From positions 1-64,000 of the forward strand of contig JBPCMN010000038.1 in the NCBI GenBank assembly GCA_051002235.1: DNA of 64,000 nucleotides, in the 5' to 3' direction. Made by a program: the position numbers and the translations under genes. Shown piece after piece: positions 16,088-26,607 of this stretch. Numbering within the stretch: position 1 is the stretch's first letter; every line of letters starts with the position of its first letter. The stretch comes from JBPCMN01 sp013695115 (lineage in GTDB: Bacteria > Actinomycetota > Acidimicrobiia > IMCC26256 > JACDBD01). The notes under the pieces are model-generated. The model searched no databases. It was not told the DNA's origin and saw only the letters and a list, made by a program, of their open reading frames with translations.

Positions 16088-17470
16088 GTGCGTTCCGACG
16101 AGGCCCTCGCCTGGCTCGACTCGCACGTCAACCTCGAGAGCATCGGCCGCCCGCGCGGTGAAGACCGCCGCGCCACCGCGCCGACGCTCGACCGCATCCA
16201 GGCGCTCATGGAGCTCCTGGGGTCGCCCCAGCTCTCGTACCCCGCCATCCACCTGACCGGCACCAACGGGAAGACGTCGATCGTGCGCATGACGACGGCG
16301 ATGCTCATGGGGGCGGGGCTGTCGGTCGGCTCGTACACGAGCCCGAACCTGGAGCGGGTCAATGAACGCATGGCCTGGAACGACGAGCCCATCGACGACG
16401 CCGCCCTCGCCGAGGTCCTCGGGCTCGTTGCCGACGTCGAGGACCACCTGGCCAGTGGTCCGGCCGGTGGTCCCGCCAGTGGTCCGGCCAGTGGTCCGGC
16501 CAGTGCTCCGGCCAGTGCTCCGGAAGGCCGGCTCAGCTACTTCGAGATCCTGACCGGCGCGGCTCTGAGCTGGTTCGCCGATGTCGCCATCGAAGTCGCG
16601 GTCGTCGAGGTGGGCCTCGGAGGGACGTGGGACGCGACCAACGTTGTCGACGGCAAGGTGGCCGTCATCACCAACGTCAGCATCGACCACGTCGAGTACC
16701 TCGGCCCCACCCGGGAGGGGATCGCCAAGGAGAAGGCAGGCATCATCAAGCCGGGGGCGACGCTCGTCCTGGGCGAGACCGACCCCGACCTGGCGTCGAT
16801 CTTCCTCGACCGCGGCCCGGCCGAGGTGGTCACCCGTGATGTGGACTTCGGCGTCGACAAGAGCCGCCTCGCCCACGGCGGCCGGCTGGTCGACCTGTAC
16901 ACGCCGGGCGCCCGTTACGACGAGGTCCTCGTCCCGCTGCACGGTGCCCACCAGGCCCAGAACGCGGCCGTGGCCCTCGCCGCCGCCGAGGCGTTCCTGG
17001 GCAAGCCGCTCGCGCGCGACGTGGTGGACGAAGCGTTCGCGGCGGTGCGCTCCCCGGGCCGCCTGGAGGTCGTCGGCCACGCCCCGCTCGTCCTCCTCGA
17101 CGGCGCCCACAACGTCGTCGGCGCGAGCGCGCTGCGAGTCGCGCTCGCGGAGGAGTTCGTCGACGCGCCCCGCATCTTCGTCGTCGGCCTCCTCCGCGAG
17201 AAGGAGCCGCACGAGATGCTCGAGGCGCTCGGTGCCGCGACCGCCGACCACATCGTGTGCTGCCGACCCCCGAGCCCCCGCGCCCTCGACCCCGAGCTCG
17301 TCGCTGCCGCTGCCCGCGATCTGGGGGTGGAGCCGGAGCGCATCGAGATCGTCGATCTCGTCGGCCAGGCCGTCGCCCGCGCCCTCGCGGTCGCGGAGCC
17401 GGAGGACCAGATCGTCGTGACCGGCTCGCTTTACACCGTCGGGGCCGCCCGCGCGGTCCTCGTCCACTAG
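16088..17470 (+). CDS. folC: bifunctional folylpolyglutamate/dihydrofolate synthase
   Basis: The 460-residue Mur-ligase-family enzyme adds glutamates to folates. LTGTNGKTSIVRM is the P-loop, GSYTSPNLERVNER and EVGLGGTWDATNVV are FolC signatures, and NVSIDHVEYLG and GAHNVVGA belong to the central and C-terminal domains. A proline-rich insert of six ASGP-like units (16451-16522) lies at about residues 122-145. It starts at GTG 16088, ten bases after valS. Confidence 0.92.
   Translation: MRSDEALAWLDSHVNLESIGRPRGEDRRATAPTLDRIQALMELLGSPQLSYPAIHLTGTNGKTSIVRMTTAMLMGAGLSVGSYTSPNLERVNERMAWNDEPIDDAALAEVLGLVADVEDHLASGPAGGPASGPASGPASAPASAPEGRLSYFEILTGAALSWFADVAIEVAVVEVGLGGTWDATNVVDGKVAVITNVSIDHVEYLGPTREGIAKEKAGIIKPGATLVLGETDPDLASIFLDRGPAEVVTRDVDFGVDKSRLAHGGRLVDLYTPGARYDEVLVPLHGAHQAQNAAVALAAAEAFLGKPLARDVVDEAFAAVRSPGRLEVVGHAPLVLLDGAHNVVGASALRVALAEEFVDAPRIFVVGLLREKEPHEMLEALGAATADHIVCCRPPSPRALDPELVAAAARDLGVEPERIEIVDLVGQAVARALAVAEPEDQIVVTGSLYTVGAARAVLVH
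16451..16522 (+). repeat. six 12-base tandem repeats within folC
   Basis: The unit is GCCAGTGGTCCG with minor changes. The copies begin at 16451, 16463, 16475, 16487, 16499 and 16511. Each encodes Ala-Ser/Gly-Gly/Ala-Pro in frame, forming a flexible linker. Such repeats can change copy number by slippage. Confidence 0.85.
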
Positions 17471-17482
17471 ATTGCCCGCCCG

Positions 17483-17896
17483 ATGAACCGCACCCTCGTG
17501 CTCTGCAAGCCCGACGCGGTCGAGCGCGGCCTCGTGGGGGAGATCGTCGGTCGCCTCGAGGGTCGCGGCCTCAAGATCGTGGCGATGGACCTGCGTCGGA
17601 TCGACGCCGAGTTCGCCGGACGCCATTACGAGGAGCATCAGGGCAAGCCGTTCTTCGGCGAGCTCGTCGCGTTCATCACCCGGAGCCCGCTCGTCGCCAT
17701 GGTCGTCGAGGGCGGCGACGACACCTGGCAGGTCGTGCGCAAGACGATGGGCGCCACCAATCCGCGCGCCGCCGAACCGGGCACGATCCGCGGCGATCTC
17801 GCGCTCGAGACGACCGAGAACCTCGTTCACGGGTCCGACGGGCCCGAGTCGGCCGGGCGCGAGATCGCCCTGTTCTTCCCCGACCTTCACGGCTAA
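17483..17896 (+). CDS. ndk: nucleoside diphosphate kinase
   Basis: The 137-residue enzyme equilibrates nucleoside di- and triphosphates. LVLCKPDAVERGLVGEI is the N-terminal signature and NLVHGSDGPESA holds the phosphorylated His with its NxxHGSD motif. TAGATT lies nine bases before ATG 17483, just after the folC stop. Confidence 0.96.
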   Translation: MNRTLVLCKPDAVERGLVGEIVGRLEGRGLKIVAMDLRRIDAEFAGRHYEEHQGKPFFGELVAFITRSPLVAMVVEGGDDTWQVVRKTMGATNPRAAEPGTIRGDLALETTENLVHGSDGPESAGREIALFFPDLHG

Positions 17897-18157
17897 GGCC
17901 TGCTATCCGCCCACTCGCGTCGTGAATCGCGCGACCAGGAAGGGTGACCCGAAAGGGCCGACGCGGGCCGGTAGCCTGACGCGCCGCGGGCCTGGCGGGC
18001 GGAGCGAGTGAGCCTCGATTCGTGCGCTGACCTGCTGCAAACGGCGACAACTGGGACCAGCGGGGCGGGCTGGACCGGTTCCGACCCAACCCATACCCTT
18101 GAGCACTCCTCACGCCCGGGTCGTGACCCCGGGCGCGTCGGAACTGCCTACCTCGAG
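17897..18157 (+). promoter_or_regulatory. mreB upstream region
   Basis: This 261-base gap carries a likely -10 TACCCT at 18094-18099, giving a leader of about 50 bases. In that leader CGCCCGGG and CCCGGGCG (18112-18134) form an 8-bp hairpin. A second TAGCCT sits near 17973, and GAGCGAGTGAG lies at 18001-18011. I see no convincing coding potential. Confidence 0.45.
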
Positions 18158-19216
<1,059 letters not shown>

Positions 19217-19246
19217 CCGACCTCGGCCCGGGAGGTCGCTGCAACA

Positions 19247-20119
19247 ATGGTGGTGTACCGCCGCGGGAACCGACGCTCGGTCCTGATCCTCCTGTTCGTC
19301 ACGTCCATCACGCTAATCACGCTGGACGTCCGTGGCTCGGGCCCGATCACCGGAGCACGCGGCGTCGCCCACGACGTCGTGGCGCCTATCGCGACGGTTG
19401 CCGACAAGGTCTTCTCACCAGTGGGTGACTGGGTCGGTGGCGTGACGCGAGCCGGGACGCTCAAGGACGAGAACTCGAGGCTGCGCAAGGAGCTGGACGA
19501 GCTCAGGGGCAAGGCGGCCCAGAACCGCGCGTTCGAGAGCGAGAACGAGGAGCTGTCGAAGCTGCTCGATCTGCCATACACCGAGGACAGCGACGCGATC
19601 GCCGCCCGGGTCGTGTCGGGATCCCCGGGGAACTTCGAGTGGACGGTGCAAATCGACCGGGGAACGAGCGACGGCGTGGCCGAGGGGATGGCCGTGGTCA
19701 CCGGGGCCGGGCTCGTCGGGCGCATCGTCGAGGCGTCCGGAGACCGGGCGACGGCGCTGCTGCTACGCGACCCCAAGTCGGGCGTCGCGGTGGTGACCGA
19801 GAGCGCGCGGACGACCGGGGTCGCCCAGGGTCGCACCGGGGAGAGCACGCTGCGACTCGACTTCGTCGACCCCACAGCCAACGTCGACGAGGGCGAGCTG
19901 GTGTTCACGTCGGGTCGTGACAACAGCCGCTTTCCCCCCAGCATCCCAGTCGCACGGGTGGAGAAGGTGGCGAAGAAGCGGGGCGAGCTCCAGCAGGACA
20001 TCGTGCTGGCGCCACTGGTCGACCTCGACAGCCTCGAGTTCGTGAAGGTGCTGCGGTCACCGACCACGCCGGCGGCGCCCACCGAACCGGCTACCGGAGA
20101 GGAGGCGCCGACACCGTGA
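19247..20119 (+). CDS. mreC: cell shape-determining protein MreC
   Basis: The 290-residue protein has one N-terminal membrane helix (about 11-30), a coiled coil (LKDENSRLRKELDELRGK) and the beta-rich MreC domain (GAGLVGRIVEASGDRATA, GRDNSRFPPSIPVARV). It sits outside the membrane and links MreB to the PBP2-RodA synthase. GGGAGG lies 12 bases before ATG 19247. The stop overlaps mreD as GTGA. Confidence 0.92.
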   Translation: MVVYRRGNRRSVLILLFVTSITLITLDVRGSGPITGARGVAHDVVAPIATVADKVFSPVGDWVGGVTRAGTLKDENSRLRKELDELRGKAAQNRAFESENEELSKLLDLPYTEDSDAIAARVVSGSPGNFEWTVQIDRGTSDGVAEGMAVVTGAGLVGRIVEASGDRATALLLRDPKSGVAVVTESARTTGVAQGRTGESTLRLDFVDPTANVDEGELVFTSGRDNSRFPPSIPVARVEKVAKKRGELQQDIVLAPLVDLDSLEFVKVLRSPTTPAAPTEPATGEEAPTP

Positions 20120-20643
20120 CCTGGCTCGTCCGCCTCAAGCTCGCCGCGCTCGTTCTCACCACCGTCGTGCTCCAGACGACGCTGTTCCCCGACCTGCGTC
20201 TCTTCGGAGTGGCGCCCGATCTCGTCCTCGTAGCGACGATAGCGGTGGCCTACCGCGTCGGTCCCGAGACCGGCGCGGTGTACGGCTTCGCGAGCGGCCT
20301 CGTGATCGACCTGTTCCTCCAGACGCCACTCGGCCTGTCGGCGCTCTCGTTCGCGGTCGTGGCGTACGGCATCGGGATCCTCCACACCGGCCTCTCGCGC
20401 ACGCCCCGCTTCATCGCCGCGATGCTGGGTGGTGCCGGAGGTCTGGCCGGCGGGTTGATCTTCGTGGTGCTCGCTGCGCTCGCGGGCGAAGACCAGGTCA
20501 TCGCGTTCCGCACCATCTGGGTGCTCGTCCTCGCGGCCGTGTACGACGCCCTGCTGGCCGTTCCCATGTTCCCGGTGGCGCGCTGGGCCGTCGGGAGCAC
20601 GGGCGCGGAGACACCTGCCATACGCGGGGCTCGGTCGACGTGA
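20116..20643 (+). CDS. mreD: rod shape-determining protein MreD
   Basis: The 175-residue protein is almost wholly hydrophobic, with about five membrane segments. It is identified by TLFPDLRLFGVAPDLVL, GFASGLVIDLFLQTPLGLS and its place between mreC and mrdA. It starts at GTG 20116 within the mreC stop. Confidence 0.88.
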   Translation: MTWLVRLKLAALVLTTVVLQTTLFPDLRLFGVAPDLVLVATIAVAYRVGPETGAVYGFASGLVIDLFLQTPLGLSALSFAVVAYGIGILHTGLSRTPRFIAAMLGGAGGLAGGLIFVVLAALAGEDQVIAFRTIWVLVLAAVYDALLAVPMFPVARWAVGSTGAETPAIRGARST

Positions 20644-20658
20644 GAAGGTGGTGACCAC

Positions 20659-22656
20659 GTGAGCGAAGGCAACAGCCGCGTCCGCCTGAGCATCGTCGGA
20701 GTCATCGTGATGGCGCTGTTCAGCGCGCTCTTCGCGCGCCTGTGGTTCCTCCAGGTCGGCGCGAGCCCGACCGCCGAGGCCACGGCCACCAGCAACCGGA
20801 TCCGCGTGATCCAGGAGCCGGCGATCCGGGGACGCATCCTCGACGCCAAGGGCCGGGTCCTCGTGGGCAACCGGGTTGCGGACGCCATCACGTTCGACCG
20901 CAGCGCCCGGGTCAAGGCCGAGGACCGCAAGGCTGTGGTCGGGCGGCTGGCGGAGCTGCTGGGGGTGAGCCCGAAGTTGATCCAGAAGACGATCGACGAC
21001 CCCCGCATCGCCGCGTTCGCGCCCGTCCCGGTGGCGGTCGACATTCCCCTCGACAAGGTCGCGTTCATCCGCGAGCACAAGGAGGACTTCCCCGGCGTCG
21101 ACGCCGACCGGCTGACGATCCGCGAGTACCCCAACGGTCGGCTCGCGTCCCATGTGCTCGGGTACACCGGCGAGGTCAACGCGGATGAACTCCGGGTGCT
21201 CCGCGGAGAGGGCTACCGCCAGGGCGACACGATCGGCAAGGCAGGCGTGGAGCAGATGTTCGAATCGGAGCTGCGGGGCCGGCCCCGCGTGCAGAAGCTC
21301 GAGGTCGACAGCCGCGGGCGCGTCGTCTCGGTCCTGGAGGACCTCGCCGCGGTGCCGGGCAAGGACGTCCAGCTCACGATCGACATCGACATCCAGCGGA
21401 TCGCGGAGGAATCGCTCGCCCAGGGGATGGAGGGCGCCCGCGACATCCGCGATATCCCCGAGGAGGATGAGGAGAACCCGCAGTTCGAGACGTTCCGGGC
21501 CGGCGGCGGGTCGGTGATCGTGCTGAACCCCAACGACGGGTCGGTCGTGGCGATGGCCTCGGCGCCCGACTTCGACCCGGCCGCGTTCACGAGCGGCGGC
21601 GTGCCGGCCGAGACGCTCGAGGAGTTCGAGAGCAAGGACAGCAACTTCCCGCTGCTGAACCGGGCGGTGCAAGGGACGTACGCGCCCGGTTCCACGTTCA
21701 AGTTGATGACGAGTCTCGCCGGCCTCGACACCAAGCTCATCACCCCGGACGAGACGGTCAACGACACCGGCTGCCTCACGGTCGCCGAGCTCGAGTTCTG
21801 CAACGCGGGAAAGAAGGAGCACGGCACGGTTGACCTTCCGAACGCGCTCACCGTCTCGAGCGACGTGTACTTCTACGAGATCGGCCGCGACCTCTGGGAG
21901 CTGTACCGCGACGAGGTGATCGAGGCAGGCGGACCCGCCAAGCGGGGCTACTCCATCCAGGAGACCGCGGCCGAGTTCGGCTTCGGGACCGCGACCGGAG
22001 TCGGCCTGGGGGGCGAAGCCTCGGGGCGCATTCCCGACCAGGACTTCAAGGAGGACTTCAACCGGACGAACCCCGACCTCGAGGAGCGGCGGGTGAGCTC
22101 CCTGTGGCTCCCGGGTGACAGCGTCATCCTCGCGGTGGGCCAGGGCGACCTGCTCGTGACGCCAATCCAGCTCGCAAACGCGTACGCGACCTTCGCCAAC
22201 GGCGGCAACCGCTATACCCCGCGCCTGGCGTCGGCGCTGCTCGAGCCCCGGACCGGCGACGAGACCGCGCCGGCGGAGATCGTCCAGGAGCTCGCGCCCC
22301 AGCCGGTGGGCGAGGTCGACATCAAACCGGAGATCCGCGACGCGATCATGCTCGGGCTCGCCGGGGTCGTGGGCAGCGGCCTCGGGACCGCCAACGACGC
22401 GTTCGAGGGCTTCAGTGGCGCGGCCGCGGGCAAGACCGGGACCGCCGAGGTCGTCGGCAAGCAGGACACCTCGCTGTTCGTCGGCATCAACCCGCCCGAG
22501 GACCCGCAGTACGTCACGCTGGCGATCGTCGAGGAGGGCGGCTTCGGTTCCGCCGTCGCCGCGCCCATCGTCCGGCGCATCATCGAGGCGCTGGGCGGGA
22601 ACCTCAATCCTGAACCGGTCCGGGTCCGCCCACCACAGGCGGAGAGCGAAGACTGA
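20659..22656 (+). CDS. mrdA: penicillin-binding protein 2 (elongation transpeptidase)
   Basis: The 665-residue class B PBP crosslinks peptidoglycan during elongation. One N-terminal membrane helix is followed by a dimerisation domain (EPAIRGRILDAKGRVLVGN, EYPNGRLASHVLGYTGEV). The transpeptidase domain has STFK at residue 345, SSDVYFYEI (SxN position, here SSD) and KTGTAE at about 592. GTG 20659 is preceded by GAGAAGG. The stop overlaps rodA as TGATG, keeping PBP2 and RodA production coupled. Confidence 0.94.
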   Translation: MSEGNSRVRLSIVGVIVMALFSALFARLWFLQVGASPTAEATATSNRIRVIQEPAIRGRILDAKGRVLVGNRVADAITFDRSARVKAEDRKAVVGRLAELLGVSPKLIQKTIDDPRIAAFAPVPVAVDIPLDKVAFIREHKEDFPGVDADRLTIREYPNGRLASHVLGYTGEVNADELRVLRGEGYRQGDTIGKAGVEQMFESELRGRPRVQKLEVDSRGRVVSVLEDLAAVPGKDVQLTIDIDIQRIAEESLAQGMEGARDIRDIPEEDEENPQFETFRAGGGSVIVLNPNDGSVVAMASAPDFDPAAFTSGGVPAETLEEFESKDSNFPLLNRAVQGTYAPGSTFKLMTSLAGLDTKLITPDETVNDTGCLTVAELEFCNAGKKEHGTVDLPNALTVSSDVYFYEIGRDLWELYRDEVIEAGGPAKRGYSIQETAAEFGFGTATGVGLGGEASGRIPDQDFKEDFNRTNPDLEERRVSSLWLPGDSVILAVGQGDLLVTPIQLANAYATFANGGNRYTPRLASALLEPRTGDETAPAEIVQELAPQPVGEVDIKPEIRDAIMLGLAGVVGSGLGTANDAFEGFSGAAAGKTGTAEVVGKQDTSLFVGINPPEDPQYVTLAIVEEGGFGSAVAAPIVRRIIEALGGNLNPEPVRVRPPQAESED

Positions 22657-23837
22657 TGGCGGTGATCGATCGAGGCGGTCCGTTCGGCGCGCCGGCTCCG
22701 GCGCTCTCGAGCCGCCGGGCCCGGTTCGAGGCGTCACCTGCCCGGAACCTCGATCCGGTGCTCATCGGGGCCGTGATAGCGATCGCATTGCTCGGCCTGC
22801 TGATGATCTACTCGTCCACGCGCGAGCGCCTCGCGTTCGATGGCATCGACGAGCTCTACTTCGTGAAACGCCAGGCGGTGTTCATCCTGCTGGGGCTGTG
22901 CGCCATGGCCGCGGTCATGGCGGTCGACTACCGCAAGCTGCGCGACTTCTCCGTCCTTGCCTACGGCGCGGCCGTCATCTCGCTGCTTGCAGTGCTCTCA
23001 CCACTGGGATCGGACGCGCGCGGCGCACAGGCGTGGTTCCAGCTGCCGGGCGGGTTCCAGCTCCAACCGTCGGAGCTGGCCAAGTTCGCGATCATTGTGG
23101 CGGTCGCCGGGTACTGCAACGAGCACCGCGGCGAGATGGACCCGCGCCAGCTCGCGCTCACCATCGGGCTGGCGGCGGTCCCACTCGGCCTCGTCGCGCT
23201 CCAACCCGACCTCGGGACCGGCATGGTCATCGCCCTGATCGTCGTGGGGCTGCTCGCGCTGGCGGGCGTGAGCGGCCGGCAGCTCGCGATCCTCGGCCTG
23301 CTGGCCCTCACCGGCGTCTGGGCGGTGATCAACCTCGGGATGCTCGCCGAATACCAGCAGGACCGCCTGACCGCGGTCTTCGACAGCGGCAGCGATCCCG
23401 AAGGCTCGGGCTACACCCAGGAGCAGTCCGAGCTCGCCATCCAGACCGGCAGCATCGACGGCAAAGGTCTGTACCAGGGGCCGCAGACCCAGGGCGGCTT
23501 CGTCCCCGAGCAGCACACCGACTTCATCTTCACTGCCGCCGGTGAGGAGCTCGGCTTCATCGGGGCGGGAACGCTCCTGGCGCTGTTCGCGGTGGTGGTG
23601 TGGCGGGTCTGGCGAACCGCGACCCAGGCGCGCGACTTCTACGGGATGCTCGTGTGCATGGGTGTGCTCGCCATGCTCACGTTCCAGATCTTCGAGAACA
23701 TCGGCATGACGATGGGGATCATGCCGGTGACCGGCATTCCGCTCCCGTTCATGAGCTACGGCGGCTCGTCCACGCTCACGACGTTCGCCTGCATCGGCCT
23801 GGTGTCGAACGTCTACATGCGCCGCTTCATCGGCTGA
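22656..23837 (+). CDS. rodA: peptidoglycan glycosyltransferase RodA
   Basis: The 393-residue SEDS protein with about ten membrane helices polymerises glycan strands with PBP2. Signatures are LQPSELAKFAIIV, LGTGMVIALI, EELGFIGAGTLLALF and the C-terminal GIPLPFMSYGGSS. Context (mreBCD-mrdA) makes it RodA rather than FtsW. Confidence 0.94.
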   Translation: MAVIDRGGPFGAPAPALSSRRARFEASPARNLDPVLIGAVIAIALLGLLMIYSSTRERLAFDGIDELYFVKRQAVFILLGLCAMAAVMAVDYRKLRDFSVLAYGAAVISLLAVLSPLGSDARGAQAWFQLPGGFQLQPSELAKFAIIVAVAGYCNEHRGEMDPRQLALTIGLAAVPLGLVALQPDLGTGMVIALIVVGLLALAGVSGRQLAILGLLALTGVWAVINLGMLAEYQQDRLTAVFDSGSDPEGSGYTQEQSELAIQTGSIDGKGLYQGPQTQGGFVPEQHTDFIFTAAGEELGFIGAGTLLALFAVVVWRVWRTATQARDFYGMLVCMGVLAMLTFQIFENIGMTMGIMPVTGIPLPFMSYGGSSTLTTFACIGLVSNVYMRRFIG

Positions 23838-23860
23838 GCCGGGCGCGGCCGGCCGTCCGG

Positions 23861-23866
23861 TAAGCT
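23861..23866 (+). promoter_or_regulatory. -10 element (TAAGCT) of the radical SAM gene
   Basis: TAAGCT is followed by ten bases and ATG 23877, predicting a leader of only two or three bases. Confidence 0.4.
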
Positions 23867-23876
23867 GGGGGTCCAG

Positions 23877-25874
23877 ATGTCCAACCTTTGGCCCGCGGTG
23901 GAACCGCTCCTGGCCAGGGTCCAAAAGCCCGCCCGGTACATCGGGATGGAACGGGGGGCGCAAGCGCCGGAACACCGGTCGGATCGGGTGTCCTGGCTGC
24001 TCGTCTACCCGGATACCTACGAGATCGGGCTGCCCAACCAGGGGCTCCAGATCCTCTACGAGATCCTCAACGAGCGCGGCGATGCCGTCGCCGAGCGGTC
24101 GTACGCGCCCTGGGTCGACATGGAGGGCGAGCTGCGCCGCGCGGGCGTGCCCCTGTTCTCGGTCGACACCCACCGGCACGCCGGCCGGTTCGACGTGCTT
24201 GCATTCAACCTCTCGGCCGAGCTCGTCTACACCAACGTCCTGAACTGCATCGATCTCGCCGGTGTCCCGGTGCGGGCCGAGCACCGGCGGCCCGAGGACC
24301 CGATCGTGGTCGCGGGGGGCCACTGCGCCTTCAACCCCGAGCCCATGGCCGACTTCGTCGACGCCTTCGTCATCGGCGAGGGCGAGGAGGTCGTGGGCGA
24401 GATGACCGAGGTGATCTCGGCGTGGAAGCGCAGCGGGCGCACCAGCCGGGAGGGTGTGCTGCGCGAGCTGGCCGGGGTTCCCGGTGTCTACGTGCCGGCG
24501 ATGTACGAGGTCGAGTACGACGGCCCATTCGTCCGCGAGGTCCGGCCCCGGTTCGCCGACGTCCCCGCGCGTGTCGACAAGCGGACCGTCGCCGACCTCG
24601 CCGACTGGCCGTACCCGAAGAACCAGCTCGTACCGCTGGTGGAGGTCGTCCACGACCGCCTCAACGTCGAGATCTTCCGCGGATGTACGAGGGGGTGCCG
24701 CTTCTGCCAGGCGGGGATGATCACCCGCCCGGTGCGGGAGCGGCCCGACGAACAGGTACGCACGATGGTCCGCGAGGGCCTGCGTCGCACCGGCTACGAC
24801 GAGGTCGCGCTCACGTCGCTCTCGAGCGCCGATTTCTCCGGCGTCGACGGGCTCGTCGCCGATCTCGTGAACAAGCAGGAGGGCACCGGCTGCGTCGGGC
24901 TCTCGCTGCCATCGCTGCGCGTCGACGCCTTCACGGTGGGCATCGCCAGCGAGATCCAGAAGGTCCGCCGCACCGGACTCACCTTCGCTCCCGAGGGGGG
25001 CACCTGGCGCATCCGTCAGGTGATCAACAAGCTCATCACCGAGGAAGACCTGTACGCCGCGGTCGACGGCGCCTACTCGCAGGGATGGCGGCGGGTGAAG
25101 CTCTACTTCCTCACCGGCCTGCCGACCGAGATGGACGAGGACACGCTCGGCATCGCCGAGCTCGCCCGCAACGTCGTCAAGGTCGGCCGGCAATACACGA
25201 AGCACGCGAGCTGCACGGTGTCGCTCGGCGGCTTCGTCCCCAAGCCGCACACGCCGTTCCAGTGGTTCGGCCAGAACGGGATCGCGGAGCTCCACCGCAA
25301 GGTCGGGCTGGTCCGCACGGCGCTGCGGAAGTCGGGGGCGCAGCTGCGCTGGCACGACCCCGAGGCCACCTTCGCCGAGGGCATCGCCAGCCGCGGGGAT
25401 CGCAGGATCGGGCGCGTGATCGAGCACGTCTGGCGCGAGGGAGGCACGTTCCAGGAATGGAGCGAGCGGTTCTCCGTCGATCGTTGGCAGGACGCGATGG
25501 CGGCCTGCGGACTCGATGCCGAGTGGTACGTGACCCGGCACCGCACCGCCGACGAGGTATTGCCCTGGGACCACATCGCCGCCGGTCTGCACCGCGACTT
25601 CCTGTGGCAGGACTGGCAGGCGTCGCTCCAGGCCCACGGCCTGCCCGACTGCCGGTGGACGCCCTGCTACGACTGCGGGGTGTGCACCGACTACGCGTTG
25701 GAGCACGTGGTCGCGTCGCCGGTCGCGCCCGCGGGTGGGAGCCAGGGGACCGGCCAGGACCTCAGCCAGGGCGGGGACATGCCGGTCGAGTTCCTTACAC
25801 ACCCGTCCACTCGACCAGACGCGGCGACCGGAGCGAGCGAGCGAGACAAGCAGGTCGGCGCGCATGCGGGGTGA
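23877..25874 (+). CDS. TIGR03960-family B12-binding-like radical SAM protein
   Basis: The 665-residue protein has an N-terminal cobalamin-binding-like fold (VSWLLVYPDTYEIGLPNQGL) and a radical SAM barrel with GCTRGCRFCQAG, the CxxxCxxC cluster motif, at about 274. Cysteines near the C-terminus (TPCYDCGVCTDY) may bind a further cluster. The family is always found with the TIGR03936 protein encoded next, and its exact reaction is unknown to me. The two genes overlap by 11 bases. The last about 25 residues (TRPDAATGASERDK and onward) coincide with the GAGCGAGCGAG boundary motif and look acquired. Confidence 0.88.
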   Translation: MSNLWPAVEPLLARVQKPARYIGMERGAQAPEHRSDRVSWLLVYPDTYEIGLPNQGLQILYEILNERGDAVAERSYAPWVDMEGELRRAGVPLFSVDTHRHAGRFDVLAFNLSAELVYTNVLNCIDLAGVPVRAEHRRPEDPIVVAGGHCAFNPEPMADFVDAFVIGEGEEVVGEMTEVISAWKRSGRTSREGVLRELAGVPGVYVPAMYEVEYDGPFVREVRPRFADVPARVDKRTVADLADWPYPKNQLVPLVEVVHDRLNVEIFRGCTRGCRFCQAGMITRPVRERPDEQVRTMVREGLRRTGYDEVALTSLSSADFSGVDGLVADLVNKQEGTGCVGLSLPSLRVDAFTVGIASEIQKVRRTGLTFAPEGGTWRIRQVINKLITEEDLYAAVDGAYSQGWRRVKLYFLTGLPTEMDEDTLGIAELARNVVKVGRQYTKHASCTVSLGGFVPKPHTPFQWFGQNGIAELHRKVGLVRTALRKSGAQLRWHDPEATFAEGIASRGDRRIGRVIEHVWREGGTFQEWSERFSVDRWQDAMAACGLDAEWYVTRHRTADEVLPWDHIAAGLHRDFLWQDWQASLQAHGLPDCRWTPCYDCGVCTDYALEHVVASPVAPAGGSQGTGQDLSQGGDMPVEFLTHPSTRPDAATGASERDKQVGAHAG

Positions 25875-26595
25875 CCAGGGCTTCCCGGTGCGGCTCCGGT
25901 TCGCGAAGCGGGGCAAGGTGCGGTTCATCTCGCACCGCGACGTGGCGCGCGCGTTCGAGCGGGCGTTCCGTATCGAGCGTCTGCCGCTGGCGTTCACGGT
26001 CGGGTTCGTGCCCCGCCCCAAGGTGAGCTTCGGGCTCGCGCTCTCGGTCGGCCACGAGAGCGACGCCGAGTACCTCGACGTCGAGCTCGAGGATGCGGTC
26101 GACCTCGATCGGTGGCCCGACACGCTGTCGGCGGCGCTGCCCGAGGGCATCACCGTCACCGGCGCGGTCGGGCTCGCGGATCGGGCACCCGCCCTCCAGG
26201 AAGCGGTGACCGCGGTGCAATACCGGGTCGGCGTGGCCGGCGCCGACCGTGGAGAGGTGGCGGTCGCAGTCGAGCAGGCGCTGTCCCGCCCGACCCTCGG
26301 GACGACCCGGACGAGAAAGGGCCGCGAGGTCGTCGAGGACGTCCGCCCCGCGCTGCTGGGCATGGAGGTCCGCCCCGTTCACGACCGCGACGACGATGGC
26401 CGAGTGGTCGTCGATCTCGAGGTCTCGACCCAACCGAAGGGCACACGACCGACCGAGATCCTGGCTGCGGTCGGCGAGCACCTCACCGCGGAGCGGGTGC
26501 TCCGCACACATCAATGGATCGAGCGCGCCGGCGCACGGCTGGAGCCGTTGGAAGCCGACGCGCGCCTGCGGGTGCCTGAGGCACGCGCGTCATGA
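25864..26595 (+). CDS. TIGR03936-family radical SAM-associated protein
   Basis: The 243-residue DUF2344 protein has the family opening VRLRFAKRGKVRFISHRDVARAFERAFR and VGFVPRPKVSFGLALSVG. It has no cluster motif. It is the usual partner of the radical SAM protein upstream and probably works with it on RNA or a translation component; this is inference from the link to rng and ribosomal genes. ATG 25864 lies inside the upstream gene. Confidence 0.87.
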   Translation: MRGDQGFPVRLRFAKRGKVRFISHRDVARAFERAFRIERLPLAFTVGFVPRPKVSFGLALSVGHESDAEYLDVELEDAVDLDRWPDTLSAALPEGITVTGAVGLADRAPALQEAVTAVQYRVGVAGADRGEVAVAVEQALSRPTLGTTRTRKGREVVEDVRPALLGMEVRPVHDRDDDGRVVVDLEVSTQPKGTRPTEILAAVGEHLTAERVLRTHQWIERAGARLEPLEADARLRVPEARAS

Positions 26596-26607
26596 GAGAA
26601 GGATTCA

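Noticed and set aside
16451..16522. Short regular repeats considered as a CRISPR array
   Set aside because: Units are 12 bases with no spacers and lie in frame within folC.
18008..18157. N-terminal extension of MreB from GTG 18008
   Set aside because: The extra 50 residues lack MreB similarity, and the region holds a promoter hexamer and a hairpin.
20640..20654. Four-codon frame between mreD and mrdA
   Set aside because: It starts in the mreD stop but ends four bases before the mrdA GTG, which has its own ribosome site, so it does not meet the double-overlap pattern.
22998..26363. Long minus-strand frame opposite rodA and the radical SAM genes
   Set aside because: Same composition effect. 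The plus-strand genes carry family motifs across the whole stretch.
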